Part shown: piece by piece, positions 1-6,111 of the stretch
Position numbering within the stretch: the stretch's first letter is position 1
Layout: each line of letters opens with the position of its first letter
NCBI GenBank assembly: GCA_003132865.1
Contig: PKYZ01000290.1
Coordinates: forward strand, 1 to 10,078
DNA from: Bryobacterales bacterium
Lineage (GTDB): Bacteria; Acidobacteriota; Terriglobia; Bryobacterales; Bryobacteraceae
Length of the DNA: 10,078 nucleotides
Direction: 5' to 3'
The notes under the pieces: generated by a model
The model's input: only the letters and a program-made list of their open reading frames with translations
Told to the model about the DNA's origin: nothing
Database searches by the model: none
Position numbers and translations under genes: made by a program

Positions 1-244
1 AGGTGGTGGGGTTGAGTGTCACTGTTACGTTGGCAGGCGGGATAGTTCCGCTCGGGAAACCATGCCCGATAACCGTAACATTGGTTACGCCTGGGTCGGC
101 CGCACTGGGCGAAGTCAATCCATTCAGCGTGACGTTCGTGACTGCCCCCAACAGGAGCGAGCCGGAGAGCAAGGCCAACGCGCACACCAGCCAGCGAACT
201 GGGCAACTGGCCGCGGATACACGATTGATTCGCAAACTTTTCAT
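1..244 (-). CDS. Exported protein of unknown function, N-terminal part only
   Basis: The gene runs off the left edge of the window, so only 81 residues are visible. The start is well supported: on the minus strand a GGAGG (251-255) lies 6 nt before the ATG at 244. Residues 1 to about 34 form a signal peptide: basic N-region (MKSLRINR), hydrophobic core (WLVCALALLSGSLLLGA), then a likely cleavage site before VTNVTLNG. The rest (residues 35-81) is rich in T, V, N, P and G with alternating hydrophobic residues, as in a beta-sandwich (TIG/Ig-like) surface protein; GVTNVTVIGHGFPSGTI resembles the opening strands of such repeats. No family was recognised with certainty. The frame stays open to the edge. 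The forward-strand reading over the same bases lacks a comparable start signal. Confidence 0.75.
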   Translation of the reverse strand, partial: MKSLRINRVSAASCPVRWLVCALALLSGSLLLGAVTNVTLNGLTSPSAADPGVTNVTVIGHGFPSGTIPPANVTVTLNPTT

Positions 245-409
245 CGGAGGCCTCCACGCCCGCAATGGGCTTATGACGTAAGATACAAGGATACCCAAGG
301 TTGATTATGCGCGCTTTCAGTCTGGGGATCAAGAGGTATTGCGACTGCTTCGCTCGCCTCAGACAGGCCAGGAGGCCTGTCCTACCGGTCTTCGCGCGCC
401 AATTGCGGG
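245..409. other. Intergenic region between the CitMHS remnant and the exported protein
   Basis: No gene is seen here. The stretch holds an inverted repeat at 362-381 and is the presumed 5' region of the minus-strand gene starting at 244. A very weak promoter-like pair can be read on the minus strand about 30-60 nt upstream of that start (TTGGGT, 17 nt, CATAAG). It is too poor a match to annotate separately. The remnant's third frame reads through this stretch without a stop but without any family resemblance. Confidence 0.5.
362..381. repeat. Small dyad repeat, possible terminator
   Basis: GACAGGCC (362-369) and GGCCTGTC (374-381) form a perfect 8-bp stem around the loop AGGA. No run of T follows on either strand, so it is not a classical intrinsic terminator. 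It resembles the GC-rich dyads at 8027 and 10014: a purine-rich arm containing CAGG, a very short loop, and an intergenic position. It may belong to the same loose class of dispersed repeats. Confidence 0.6.
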
Positions 410-1009
410 TCTGAGGGATGCTGGCCGCTAATCTTGCGCTCCAGCTCGAAAAGACGAACGCCAGCCCAGTAAGCTGCACCAGAACGAGCGGCGCGAAGAT
501 CGTGGTGGAGGGGATGTGCAGCACGGCGGAAGCCCGGATCATCGGCCCCGTCCAGGGCAGGAAACTGACGCCGGCGGCCATCGAAGCGGCGCATGCCAAG
601 ATCCGCTTGTCCATGCCGAGACGTTCGTAGAGCGGCAGCATCACGGGTACGGTCACCAGGAAGGCGGCCCCCGAACCGTCGAGATGCACCAATAGCGCCA
701 GGACCGCGGTCGCGAGAACAAAGCGCGTGGGACTGGCGCCGGCCATGTTGCAGGATTCGGTCGATGATCGGGTCGAGCATTCCCGCGCCGGTCATGATAC
801 CGAAGTATAGGATGGCAAAGATGAACGTCGCTACTATCGGGGCGGCGCTCCGGACGACGTGCCATAAATGTGGCAATGGCGAATCCGAGTCCTCCGGCCA
901 GGGCCGAGGCCACTGGTATCGTAATCAGCGCGACCAGCGGCGACATCCATTGGCTGAGGATGGCAGCTAGGAGGACAAGAATCGTCGCCAGGCCGGCGGG
1001 GCGCCCCAT
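410..1009 (-). pseudogene. CitMHS-family (citrate/metal symporter) transporter, frameshifted and truncated
   Basis: Three minus-strand frames must be joined to rebuild a protein like the N-terminal half of CitMHS secondary transporters, which import divalent-metal/citrate complexes with protons. Frame one, from the ATG at 1009, gives ILVLLAAILSQWMSPLVALI and a following hydrophobic segment. Near 855-865 homology moves to a second frame with SAAPIVATFIFAILYFGIMT and GMLDPIIDRI. At about 742-747 it moves to a third frame with AGASPTRFVLATAVLALL, VHLDGSGAAFLVTVPVMLPL, YERLGMDK, LACAASMAAGV and LPWTGPMIRASAVLH. These match the order and spacing of the family's helices and its LDG, LPLYERLGM and LPWxGP segments. 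Family members are about 430 residues; resemblance ends near 410, so roughly the C-terminal half is absent. Two frameshifts plus a lost half argue for a dead gene rather than a sequencing error. Both ends are approximate; a TTG at 1024 is an alternative start. Confidence 0.8.
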
Positions 1010-1063
1010 GGGCCCGCGTTCCAAGCGCGTCCCTCTCCCTGCTCCTTGCGTGCCGGTCGGACC

Positions 1064-1081
1064 TGGCGCAACGTTGCGCCA
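1064..1081. repeat. 18-bp perfect palindrome
   Basis: TGGCGCAACGTTGCGCCA reads the same on both strands. It lies between the end of the DoxX-like gene (1126) and the start of the CitMHS remnant, both on the minus strand. It could form a terminator-like hairpin in the DoxX-like transcript, though there is no T tract, or be an operator. With no spacer, an RNA hairpin would need to open the central bases. Its role is unknown. Confidence 0.5.
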
Positions 1082-1125
1082 CCAGGGAAAAGGCGGGGTC
1101 GCGATCTTGGTTCGAAATCCCCGAC

Positions 1126-1479
1126 TCAAGTTGTCCGGACGCGAAGGGCGAGCGCTGCTGCGGCAAGCGCCAACATGAATGCGGCAGACCCAATGCCTTT
1201 GACATCGCCGACACGCAGATGGGACACGATGGCTCCCACGAAATAGAGGACGAGACCGATTCCCGCGGCGATTCCGATTAGCGGCCACCAGATTCCAAGC
1301 ACGAGTCCCACTGCCCCAGCGAACTCGCACGCGGCCAGCATCGGGAAGTACTTCAATGGGAGGCCGACAGTTTCGTGGACCACTCTAACCTGAAGCGGAT
1401 CGCGCCGGATTTTGCCGACGCCGGAATACGACACCATGAGCGCGAACAGCAGAGTAATCACGAGGTATGCAGTATGCAT
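1126..1479 (-). CDS. DoxX-like small integral membrane protein
   Basis: The 117-residue protein has about four membrane-spanning segments: near residues 5-20 (AYLVITLLFALMVSYSGVGK), 44-60 (YFPMLAACEFAGAVGLVLGI), 64-86 (PLIGIAAGIGLVLYFVGAIV) and 96-112 (IGSAAFMLALAAAALAL). Size, the short VGKIRRDP loop after the first helix and the EFAGAVGLVLGI segment fit the DoxX-like (DoxX_2) family. Members are inner-membrane proteins of poorly defined role, some linked to thiosulfate or quinone redox chemistry. The start is firm: AGGAGG lies 8 nt before the ATG. The next gene downstream on this strand is a pseudogene, so no operon partner is evident. The subfamily and any substrate cannot be read from the sequence. 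Confidence 0.85.
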   Translation of the reverse strand: MHTAYLVITLLFALMVSYSGVGKIRRDPLQVRVVHETVGLPLKYFPMLAACEFAGAVGLVLGIWWPLIGIAAGIGLVLYFVGAIVSHLRVGDVKGIGSAAFMLALAAAALALRVRTT

Positions 1480-1570
1480 CTCGCCGGCCTCCTGCCGTCA
1501 GAATCCACATTCTCCCACAAACCGCGCGGGCTGCAGACACAAGATGACGCATTCATCTCATGACAGGCCC

Positions 1571-1975
1571 TTACTTCTCGGCGGGTTTGCCGGCAGGTTT
1601 GCCCGGCGGAGCGACCATGACGTTCAGCGCCGAGAGCTTCAAGTCGCCGTCTCTGGTGGCGTCCAGCGCGATGTGCATGCCCACTTCGATATCGGATGGT
1701 TTAACCGGTTGATCGTCTTTCAGAAACTTGGTCTTCTTGGATAAGCGGAAGGTGAGGCTCTGGCGCTCCGCGCCGGGGTCGGTGGGGTCCAGGTCCACGG
1801 TGAGTTCCTTCTTGGTGAGCGCCTTCACGGTCCCATTGAAGGTGACCGCGGGGCCGTTGTAGGGACCCGAGTTCGCGGTGGCCGAGGCCGGCCCTCGCCG
1901 GCGGGAATATTGCGCCGGCAAGCGCGCCGGCAGCAAGAGCGCCAGGAGCACAGGGAACATCGCAATGTACCGCAT
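1571..1975 (-). CDS. Small exported protein, DUF5666-like beta-barrel domain
   Basis: The protein has 134 residues. A signal peptide (MRYIAMFPVLLALLLPARLPAQ) covers residues 1-22, with cleavage probably after LPAQ. A low-complexity stretch (23-42) follows, then one compact domain at residues 43-122. Its pattern, FNGTVKALTKKELTVDL then LTFRLSKKTKFLKDD then VGMHIALDATRDGDLKLSAL, matches small OB-like beta domains of the DUF5666 type common in exported bacterial proteins. The tail is Lys/Pro-rich (PPGKPAGKPAEK). Function is unknown; such domains may bind metals or ligands in the periplasm. The ATG at 1975 has only a weak purine stretch upstream; the ATG at residue 6 (1960) is less likely because it would shorten the charged N-region of the signal. 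The gene is divergent from the one at 2072, sharing a 96-bp control region. Confidence 0.75.
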   Translation of the reverse strand: MRYIAMFPVLLALLLPARLPAQYSRRRGPASATANSGPYNGPAVTFNGTVKALTKKELTVDLDPTDPGAERQSLTFRLSKKTKFLKDDQPVKPSDIEVGMHIALDATRDGDLKLSALNVMVAPPGKPAGKPAEK

Positions 1976-2071
1976 CCCTTCATTCTCTCAAATCGGCTCG
2001 CAGAATCGGGCGGAATTTCTACTGCAACCTTGGGCGCCGCTTCTCACGTCTGAGCTTATTAGGACATAACT
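1976..2071. promoter_or_regulatory. Shared control region of two divergent exported-protein genes
   Basis: This 96-bp gap separates divergent starts at 1975 and 2072, so promoters for both genes must lie here or overlap the coding ends. It is more AT-rich than its surroundings (for example TCTCTCAAATCGG and GAGCTTATTAGGAC). No convincing -35/-10 pair was found. The plus-strand gene has AGGA about 7 nt before its ATG. Confidence 0.4.
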
Positions 2072-2905
2072 ATGCTTCAAAATCCCGGACTTACGCGCCG
2101 CGGACTCCTGATGCTGGCGGGCGGCGCCGGCGTTCAGTCCCGGTTAAGGCTGTATGCCGCCAGCTCGGACTTCTGGAACAAGAAAGAGCCGGCGGAATGG
2201 TCTTCCGAAGAGATCGATAGGCTGGTGACCAAATCGCCTTGGGCCAGGCAGGTCAACGCCTCCTCGGCCGCGATGAGCCGCCAATCTGGAGGGAGTGGAG
2301 GCGGCAGCGGCAACGGGGGCGGCATGGGCGATCCCGGCATTGGCGGCGGTGGCGGGGGTTACCCCGGCGGCGGCGGCATGGGCTACCCGGGTGGCGGCAT
2401 GGGTGGCGGCCGCGGCGGTGGCGGCGGCGGCAGGCGCGGGGGCGGCGGCGGTCCGATGCCCGTATCGTACACGGCCACGGTCCGCTGGGAGAGCGCCAAG
2501 CCCGTCCAGGAGGCCTTGAAGACGCCTCTGCCAGAGGGCCTCGCGGGCGCATATGTCATCAGCGTAAGCGGCGTTCCGGTTGTGGAGCCGGGCCGCCAGC
2601 ACTCCGACGACGGCGACACCGATAGCACGGTATCGAAGGGTTTGAGCGATGAGGTTCTGGACCGCATCAAGAACCTGACCTACCTGGAGCCGAAGGGGAA
2701 GTCGCCGGCGCAGCCCAGCGTGGTGCAGAAAGGGTCGATCAGCAGTTCCGGAAGGCCCACCTTGTTATTTGGTTTTCCGCGCGATGTGGTCGCGCTCACG
2801 GCGGACGACCGGGAGGTGGTCTTCACCACAAAACTGGGCGCGATCGAGGTCAAGACCAAGTTCAACCTGAAGGACATGATGTATCGTAAGGAACTGGCGC
2901 TGTAA
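2072..2905 (+). CDS. Tat-exported protein with glycine-rich linker, unknown function
   Basis: The protein has 277 residues. Residues 8-25 carry a twin-arginine-type signal, TRRGLLMLAGGAG, suggesting export of a folded or cofactor-bearing protein; there is no lipobox Cys. Residues 33-61 form a conserved-looking segment, DFWNKKEPAEWSSEEIDRLV then KSPWARQV, which I recall from hypothetical acidobacterial exported proteins but cannot name. Residues 72-128 are a glycine-rich linker with GGYPGG and GGMGYPGG units and some Arg. Residues 129-277 form a second folded region (VSYTATVRWESAKPVQEAL, GAYVISVSGVPV, LLFGFPRDVVALTADDREVV, VFTTKLGAIEVKTKFNLKDM) that looks mainly beta. AGGA about 7 nt upstream supports the ATG. 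The linker (bases 2285-2455) is very GC-rich, so frames on both strands stay open there; those are shadows. No enzymatic motif is visible. Confidence 0.8.
   Translation: MLQNPGLTRRGLLMLAGGAGVQSRLRLYAASSDFWNKKEPAEWSSEEIDRLVTKSPWARQVNASSAAMSRQSGGSGGGSGNGGGMGDPGIGGGGGGYPGGGGMGYPGGGMGGGRGGGGGGRRGGGGGPMPVSYTATVRWESAKPVQEALKTPLPEGLAGAYVISVSGVPVVEPGRQHSDDGDTDSTVSKGLSDEVLDRIKNLTYLEPKGKSPAQPSVVQKGSISSSGRPTLLFGFPRDVVALTADDREVVFTTKLGAIEVKTKFNLKDMMYRKELAL
2285..2455 (+). repeat. Low-complexity glycine-codon (GGC/GGN) tract within the Tat-exported protein gene
   Basis: This in-frame run of GGC/GGN codons encodes the Gly-rich linker, with repeats of GGC GGC GGT and of a Tyr-Pro-Gly-Gly unit (GGYPGGG, MGYPGGG). 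Such tracts change length by replication slippage in whole codons, so linker length probably varies between strains. Confidence 0.8.
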
Positions 2906-2906
2906 A

Positions 2907-2946
2907 CGAGCTTCGCTCGCCGTGGCTGGTGGTTAGTGGCTGGTGG
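2907..2946. repeat. Small hairpin plus 11-bp direct repeat downstream of the Tat-exported gene
   Basis: Directly after the stop at 2905, CGAGC (2907-2911) and GCTCG (2915-2919) can form a 5-bp hairpin with loop TTC. It is followed by two copies of GTGGCTGGTGG at 2922-2932 and 2936-2946, separated by TTA. The hairpin could be a weak terminator but lacks a T run. The rest of the gap to 3056 shows no gene. Confidence 0.45.
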
Positions 2947-3056
2947 ATGTGCCACCTCGCGCCTGCGCCGCCTCGAAATTTTACAAAGCCTTAACAGCAA
3001 AGGAGTAACGCACTTGCGCCGGGCCGCGTTTCCCGTTCCAGGGGTAATCCGCAACC

Positions 3057-3500
3057 GTGAAAAAGACACTGTCTACGCTGCTGTTATCCTGCGCGCTGGC
3101 GGCGGCGTTAATGGCTCAAGCCGGCGGCCGACACAGCCCGCAGGACCGCGTCAAGTCGATGACCGCGAAACTGGGCCTCACTGCCGAGCAGCAGTCGCAG
3201 GCTACCACGATCTTCAGCAACGCTCAGGCCACCGAGTCCACTCTGCGCGCCAGCATGAAAACCGCGCACCAGGGCCTGAACGATGCCGTGAGAAGCAACA
3301 ACACCGTCGGCATCGAGCAACTCGCGGCCACCATTGGCAATCTCACGGCCCAGTTGACTCTGGCGCAGTCGAAAGCGCGCGCTGCTTTCTATCAGATTCT
3401 CACGCCGGAACAACGGACGGCGCTGGAGCAACTGGAGAGCCAACGGCCCGCCCGGTTCCGGGGTGGCACACGCGCCGGTTTGCGGGCGAGCGGCCAATAG
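3057..3500 (+). CDS. Spy/CpxP-like periplasmic protein with LTxxQ motifs
   Basis: The protein has 147 residues. Residues 1-21 are a signal peptide (MKKTLSTLLLSCALAAALMA, cleavage after AQA). The mature part is strongly helical and carries the two hallmarks of the Spy/CpxP/heavy-metal-sensor group: LTAEQQ at 41-46 and LTPEQR at 115-120, bracketing a helical hairpin of about 70 residues. In better-studied bacteria these proteins are ATP-independent periplasmic chaperones or envelope-stress and metal sensors. The C-terminus is Arg/Gly-rich (RPARFRGGTRAGLRASGQ). The start is GTG; AGGGG lies about 13 nt upstream, rather far, so the start is set mainly by the ideal signal peptide that follows. No metal-binding His/Cys cluster is visible. 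A short gap separates it from the duplicated NHL module. Confidence 0.85.
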   Translation: MKKTLSTLLLSCALAAALMAQAGGRHSPQDRVKSMTAKLGLTAEQQSQATTIFSNAQATESTLRASMKTAHQGLNDAVRSNNTVGIEQLAATIGNLTAQLTLAQSKARAAFYQILTPEQRTALEQLESQRPARFRGGTRAGLRASGQ

Positions 3501-3816
3501 CCGGTTGGGCGGTCATCTTGCGGTCCCCTTCAGAACCAGAGATTGCGGACTTTAGTGTCCGGGATGAAGTGGAGAGTTGCCTGGCGTTGGCGCGTTCGAC
3601 GCAGGCGCTGGTCGCCGCGGGCGATCGCCTGGCGGCCGCGCGCGCAGCGGTGGAACTCGTCAAGGCTTATGATAGAGTTCTGGAGAATATTCGGCTCGTC
3701 CCGCTTTCCCTGCTGGAACAACAGCGCGTGCGCGATCGACTGACGCCGGTGGCGGAGCTGCTACGGAAGTACAGGCTCCGTTGAGCGCCGGGCAACGAAA
3801 CAAGGGATCCATAAAG
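3501..3816 (+). other. Leader region of NHL gene copy 1, with an unrecognised reading-frame tail
   Basis: This is the 316-bp interval between the Spy-like gene and the first NHL gene. Bases 3501-3580 show nothing recognisable. From 3581 the sequence is repeated before the second NHL gene. Within it, a plus-strand frame ending at the TGA 3782-3784 encodes a helical, protein-like tail (ARSTQALVAAGDRLAAARAA, VELVKAYDRVLENIRL, EQQRVRDRLTPVAELL, then RKYRLR). There is no ATG or ribosome-binding site in that frame; the only in-frame possibilities are weak GTG/TTG codons near 3570-3590. It is best read as the relic of a gene end carried along with the NHL gene, or less likely a tiny gene with an unusual start. 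The family was not recognised. Confidence 0.6.
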
Positions 3817-3877
3817 GTGACTCGACAATTGATTCATTCAGATAGAGTACACGGAAGTTATTTATTCGCTCTCGCAT
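3581..3877 (+). repeat. Long direct repeat, copy 1 (leader plus signal-peptide start)
   Basis: This copy matches 5813-6111. From 3581 to the TGA at 3784 I count about 11 substitutions and one single-base indel in about 204 bp. Between 3785 and the GTG at 3817 there are a few small indels. Resemblance continues into the coding start through GATAGAGTACACGGAAG and CTCTCGCAT at 3871-3877, then falls off sharply. Left of 3581 the copies are unrelated, so 3581/5813 marks one duplication boundary. The palindrome GGCGATCGCC (3620-3629) is kept in both copies. Confidence 0.85.
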
Positions 3878-5721
3878 TCATATTCGTACTTGTGCCCGTC
3901 TTATGCCGGGCGCAAGCTCCGCCGGTATACACCATCACGACCATAGCAGGGAATTGTACGACAATTCCCTGCGCCGGCAATTATGCCGGTGACGGAGGAC
4001 CGGCCACAAACGCGTTCCTCTTCGGCCCATCTGACGTGATACTCGATTCCTCCGGCAACGTCGACATCTCGGACACCGTCAACAATCGGATTCGCCAGCT
4101 TAATCCCAGCACCGGCATTATTAACACGGTAGTTGGCAACGGCATTGCGGGATACGCCGGGGACGGATCGTTGGCCACGGCCACCGGCACCGAGCTTTCC
4201 AGCCCAACGGGAATGACGTTTGACAGCCACGGCAATCTCTACATTGCGGACACTGGCAACTTCGTAATCCGTGAGGTGAGCACGAGTAGCATTATCTCGA
4301 CGGTGGCCGGGGAAAACAGCTTAGGCGCAGGCTTTAGCGGGGATGGGGGGCTGGCCACCAGCGCGCAGCTCGCGAATCCTACCAGTGTGGCCGTGGATTC
4401 CGCTGGCAATATGTACATCGCCGACTCGTACAACAATGTAGTTCGCGTGGTGTGCGCCAACCAAGTGCCGATCGCCTGCCACAACGTCGCCGCCGGGGAC
4501 ATCAACACGTTCGCTGGAAACAGCGTGACCGGCGCCAACTATACGGGCGATGGAGGTCCCGCGACCAGCGCACTGCTCAGCGATCCCGTGGCCGTGCTTC
4601 TCGATGCGGCCGGCAATCTCTACATTTCCGACTCGGGCAACAACGCGATCCGCAAGGTGAACACGAGTGGCATCATCACCACACTGGCCGGCATGGGCCC
4701 GTTCGCCAACGGTTATTCGGGCGATGGAGGACCGGCCGCCCAGGCGGAACTGAACGCCCCGAAAGGCATCGCGCTGGATTCCTCCGGCAATCTCTACATC
4801 GCGGACACCGTGAATTGTGTGATTCGCGTGGTAGAGCCGAATGGCATTATTACCACGATCGCCGGCAACGGTACGCCCGGCTACAGCGTGAACGGAGGTC
4901 CGGCCCTCAGCGCGCAACTGTACTTTCCTTCCGGTGTGGCGGCGTACGCCGGAAAGATCTACATCGCGGACAACCAGAACAACCTGATCCGGTTGCTGAC
5001 TCCCCCGGCGCAGGCCCCGACGATTAATGCGGGTGGCGTGGTGAACGGAGCCAGTTACACAGCGCCGGTGGCGCCCGGCAGCATCGCCGATGTTTTCGGT
5101 GATTTTTTCCTGGCCTCCTCGTCGGGAGACACGGACCTGCCGCTGGTTACGAGCCTGCAGAATCTCTCGTTTGAGTTTGGCGGCGGCACCGCGGCTCCCT
5201 TATATTTCGTTTCGGGCGGACAGGTGAATCTGCAAGTGCCGTGGGAATTGGCCGGACAATCGACGGCGACTCTCGCCGCCACGTTGTACGGCACGGCCGG
5301 CGCCGCCCAGACCGTAAGTCTGGCGGCCTTCGCTCCAGGAATCTTCACTATGAATTCCAAGGGTACCGGCCAGGGTGCGATCCTGGACTCGTCGTATCGT
5401 CTGGTGGATTCGTCCAACCCGGCCGCCGCCGGCACGACTACCATCCTGATTTACTGTACCGGTCTTGGAGCGGTCTCGAACCAACCACCGACCGGTTCGC
5501 CCGCTCTGGCCAACCCGCTCTCCGCAACGACGGGCGCCACCACAGTGACCATCGGCGGAGTGACGGCAAACGCGTCGTTCTCCGGCCTTGCGCCCGGCTT
5601 CGCAGGCCTGTATCAGGTCAATGTCCTGGTGCCGGCCGGCGTAGCCGCGGGTAGCGCCGTGCCCGTTGCGATCTCCATGGGCGGCGTGACCTCGAACACT
5701 GCCACCATTGTAGTGCAGTAA
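3817..5721 (+). CDS. Exported NHL beta-propeller protein with Solibacter C-terminal domain (copy 1)
   Basis: The protein has 634 residues. A signal peptide occupies about residues 1-34 (SYLFALAFIFVLVPVLCRAQ, cleavage near AQA). Residues 39-400 hold six NHL-type repeats, each with a signature like ITTIAGxG..GYSGDGGPAT..A.L..P..ALDSSGNLYIAD..NxxIRxV, enough for one six-bladed propeller. Blade 3 has an insertion with a Cys pair (VCANQVPIACHN). Residues 403-634 match the TIGR03437-type Solibacter C-terminal domain: INAGGVVNGASY, PGSIADVFG, PLYFVSGGQVNLQVPWEL, ILIYCTGLGAV, GLAPGFAGLYQVNVLVPAG, ending SNTATIVVQ. NHL propellers usually bind proteins, RNA or ligands; the C-terminal domain has no known role. 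The GTG at 3817 was chosen because AAGGG lies about 10 nt upstream and the matching GTG in copy 2 sits in the same context. A TTG at 3781 overlapping the upstream TGA is in frame but not kept in copy 2. Confidence 0.93.
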   Translation: MTRQLIHSDRVHGSYLFALAFIFVLVPVLCRAQAPPVYTITTIAGNCTTIPCAGNYAGDGGPATNAFLFGPSDVILDSSGNVDISDTVNNRIRQLNPSTGIINTVVGNGIAGYAGDGSLATATGTELSSPTGMTFDSHGNLYIADTGNFVIREVSTSSIISTVAGENSLGAGFSGDGGLATSAQLANPTSVAVDSAGNMYIADSYNNVVRVVCANQVPIACHNVAAGDINTFAGNSVTGANYTGDGGPATSALLSDPVAVLLDAAGNLYISDSGNNAIRKVNTSGIITTLAGMGPFANGYSGDGGPAAQAELNAPKGIALDSSGNLYIADTVNCVIRVVEPNGIITTIAGNGTPGYSVNGGPALSAQLYFPSGVAAYAGKIYIADNQNNLIRLLTPPAQAPTINAGGVVNGASYTAPVAPGSIADVFGDFFLASSSGDTDLPLVTSLQNLSFEFGGGTAAPLYFVSGGQVNLQVPWELAGQSTATLAATLYGTAGAAQTVSLAAFAPGIFTMNSKGTGQGAILDSSYRLVDSSNPAAAGTTTILIYCTGLGAVSNQPPTGSPALANPLSATTGATTVTIGGVTANASFSGLAPGFAGLYQVNVLVPAGVAAGSAVPVAISMGGVTSNTATIVVQ

Positions 5722-6050
5722 GTAGATGAGACTCGCACTAGAGATGATGGCAGCGCATGGCGTTGCCCCGTTAGTCGCTCAGGCGGTCAGTCACTTACCA
5801 GGCCGGGACGGCTTGGCGTTGGCGCGTTCGACGCAGACGTTGGCCGCCGCGGGCGATCGCCTGGCCACCGCGCGCGCAGCGGTGGAACTCGTCAAGGCTT
5901 ATGATAGAGTTCTGGAAGAACATTCGGCTCGTCCCGCTTTCCCTGCCGGAACAACAGCGCGTGCGCGATCGACTGACACCGGTGGCGGAGTTGCTAGGGA
6001 AGTACAGGCTCCGTTGAGCGCCGGGCAACGAACAAGGGGGATTCATAAAG
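5722..6050 (+). other. Leader region of NHL gene copy 2, with frameshifted tail
   Basis: This is the 329-bp interval between the two NHL genes. Bases 5722-5812 are unique; an ATG at 5726 opens a frame that reads into the repeated part, but it has no ribosome-binding site or family resemblance. From 5813 the sequence repeats the leader of copy 1. The helical tail frame (STQTLAAAGDRLATARAAVE then LVKAYDRVLE) is broken by one extra A near 5917-5921, after which the counterpart of EQQRVRDRLTPVAEL continues in another frame to the TGA at 6015-6017. The coding relic is therefore dead in this copy, although its DNA remains about 95% like copy 1. Confidence 0.6.
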
Positions 6051-6111
6051 GTGATTCAACAATCGATTAATTCGGATAGAGTACACGGAAGCTATTTATT
6101 CGCTCTCGCAT
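5813..6111 (+). repeat. Long direct repeat, copy 2 (leader plus signal-peptide start)
   Basis: This is the partner of 3581-3877. Differences include the extra A near 5917-5921 and GGGGG in place of GGG just before the NHL start, which strengthens the ribosome-binding site of copy 2. The offset between copies is about 2.23 kb, equal to one leader-plus-gene unit, as expected of a tandem duplication. Confidence 0.85.

Noticed and set aside
653..1330. 225-codon minus-strand frame as one gene
   Set aside because: Its first part is an out-of-frame shadow of the DoxX-like gene; only the segment from about 1009 resembles a transporter, and that continues in other frames.
2144..2602. Alternative frames on both strands over the glycine-rich tract
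   Set aside because: They arise from GGC-rich composition and give Ala/Arg-rich low-complexity products; only the frame with the Tat signal and folded flanks is plausible.
3620..3629. GGCGATCGCC palindrome as a cyanobacterial HIP1-like repeat
   Set aside because: It appears only in the two leader copies, as a result of the duplication, and no wider scatter was seen in the window.
2936..3784. Long plus-strand frame of 282 codons overlapping the Spy-like gene
   Set aside because: Its first half is an out-of-frame shadow of the Spy-like gene and has no ribosome-binding site. Only the last 70-80 codons look protein-like; they are described as the leader tail.
3781..3816. TTG start at 3781 for NHL copy 1, overlapping the upstream TGA
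   Set aside because: The overlap suggests translational coupling, but copy 2 has the same TTG out of frame with its NHL gene, while the GTG at 3817/6051 keeps both frame and ribosome-binding site in both copies.
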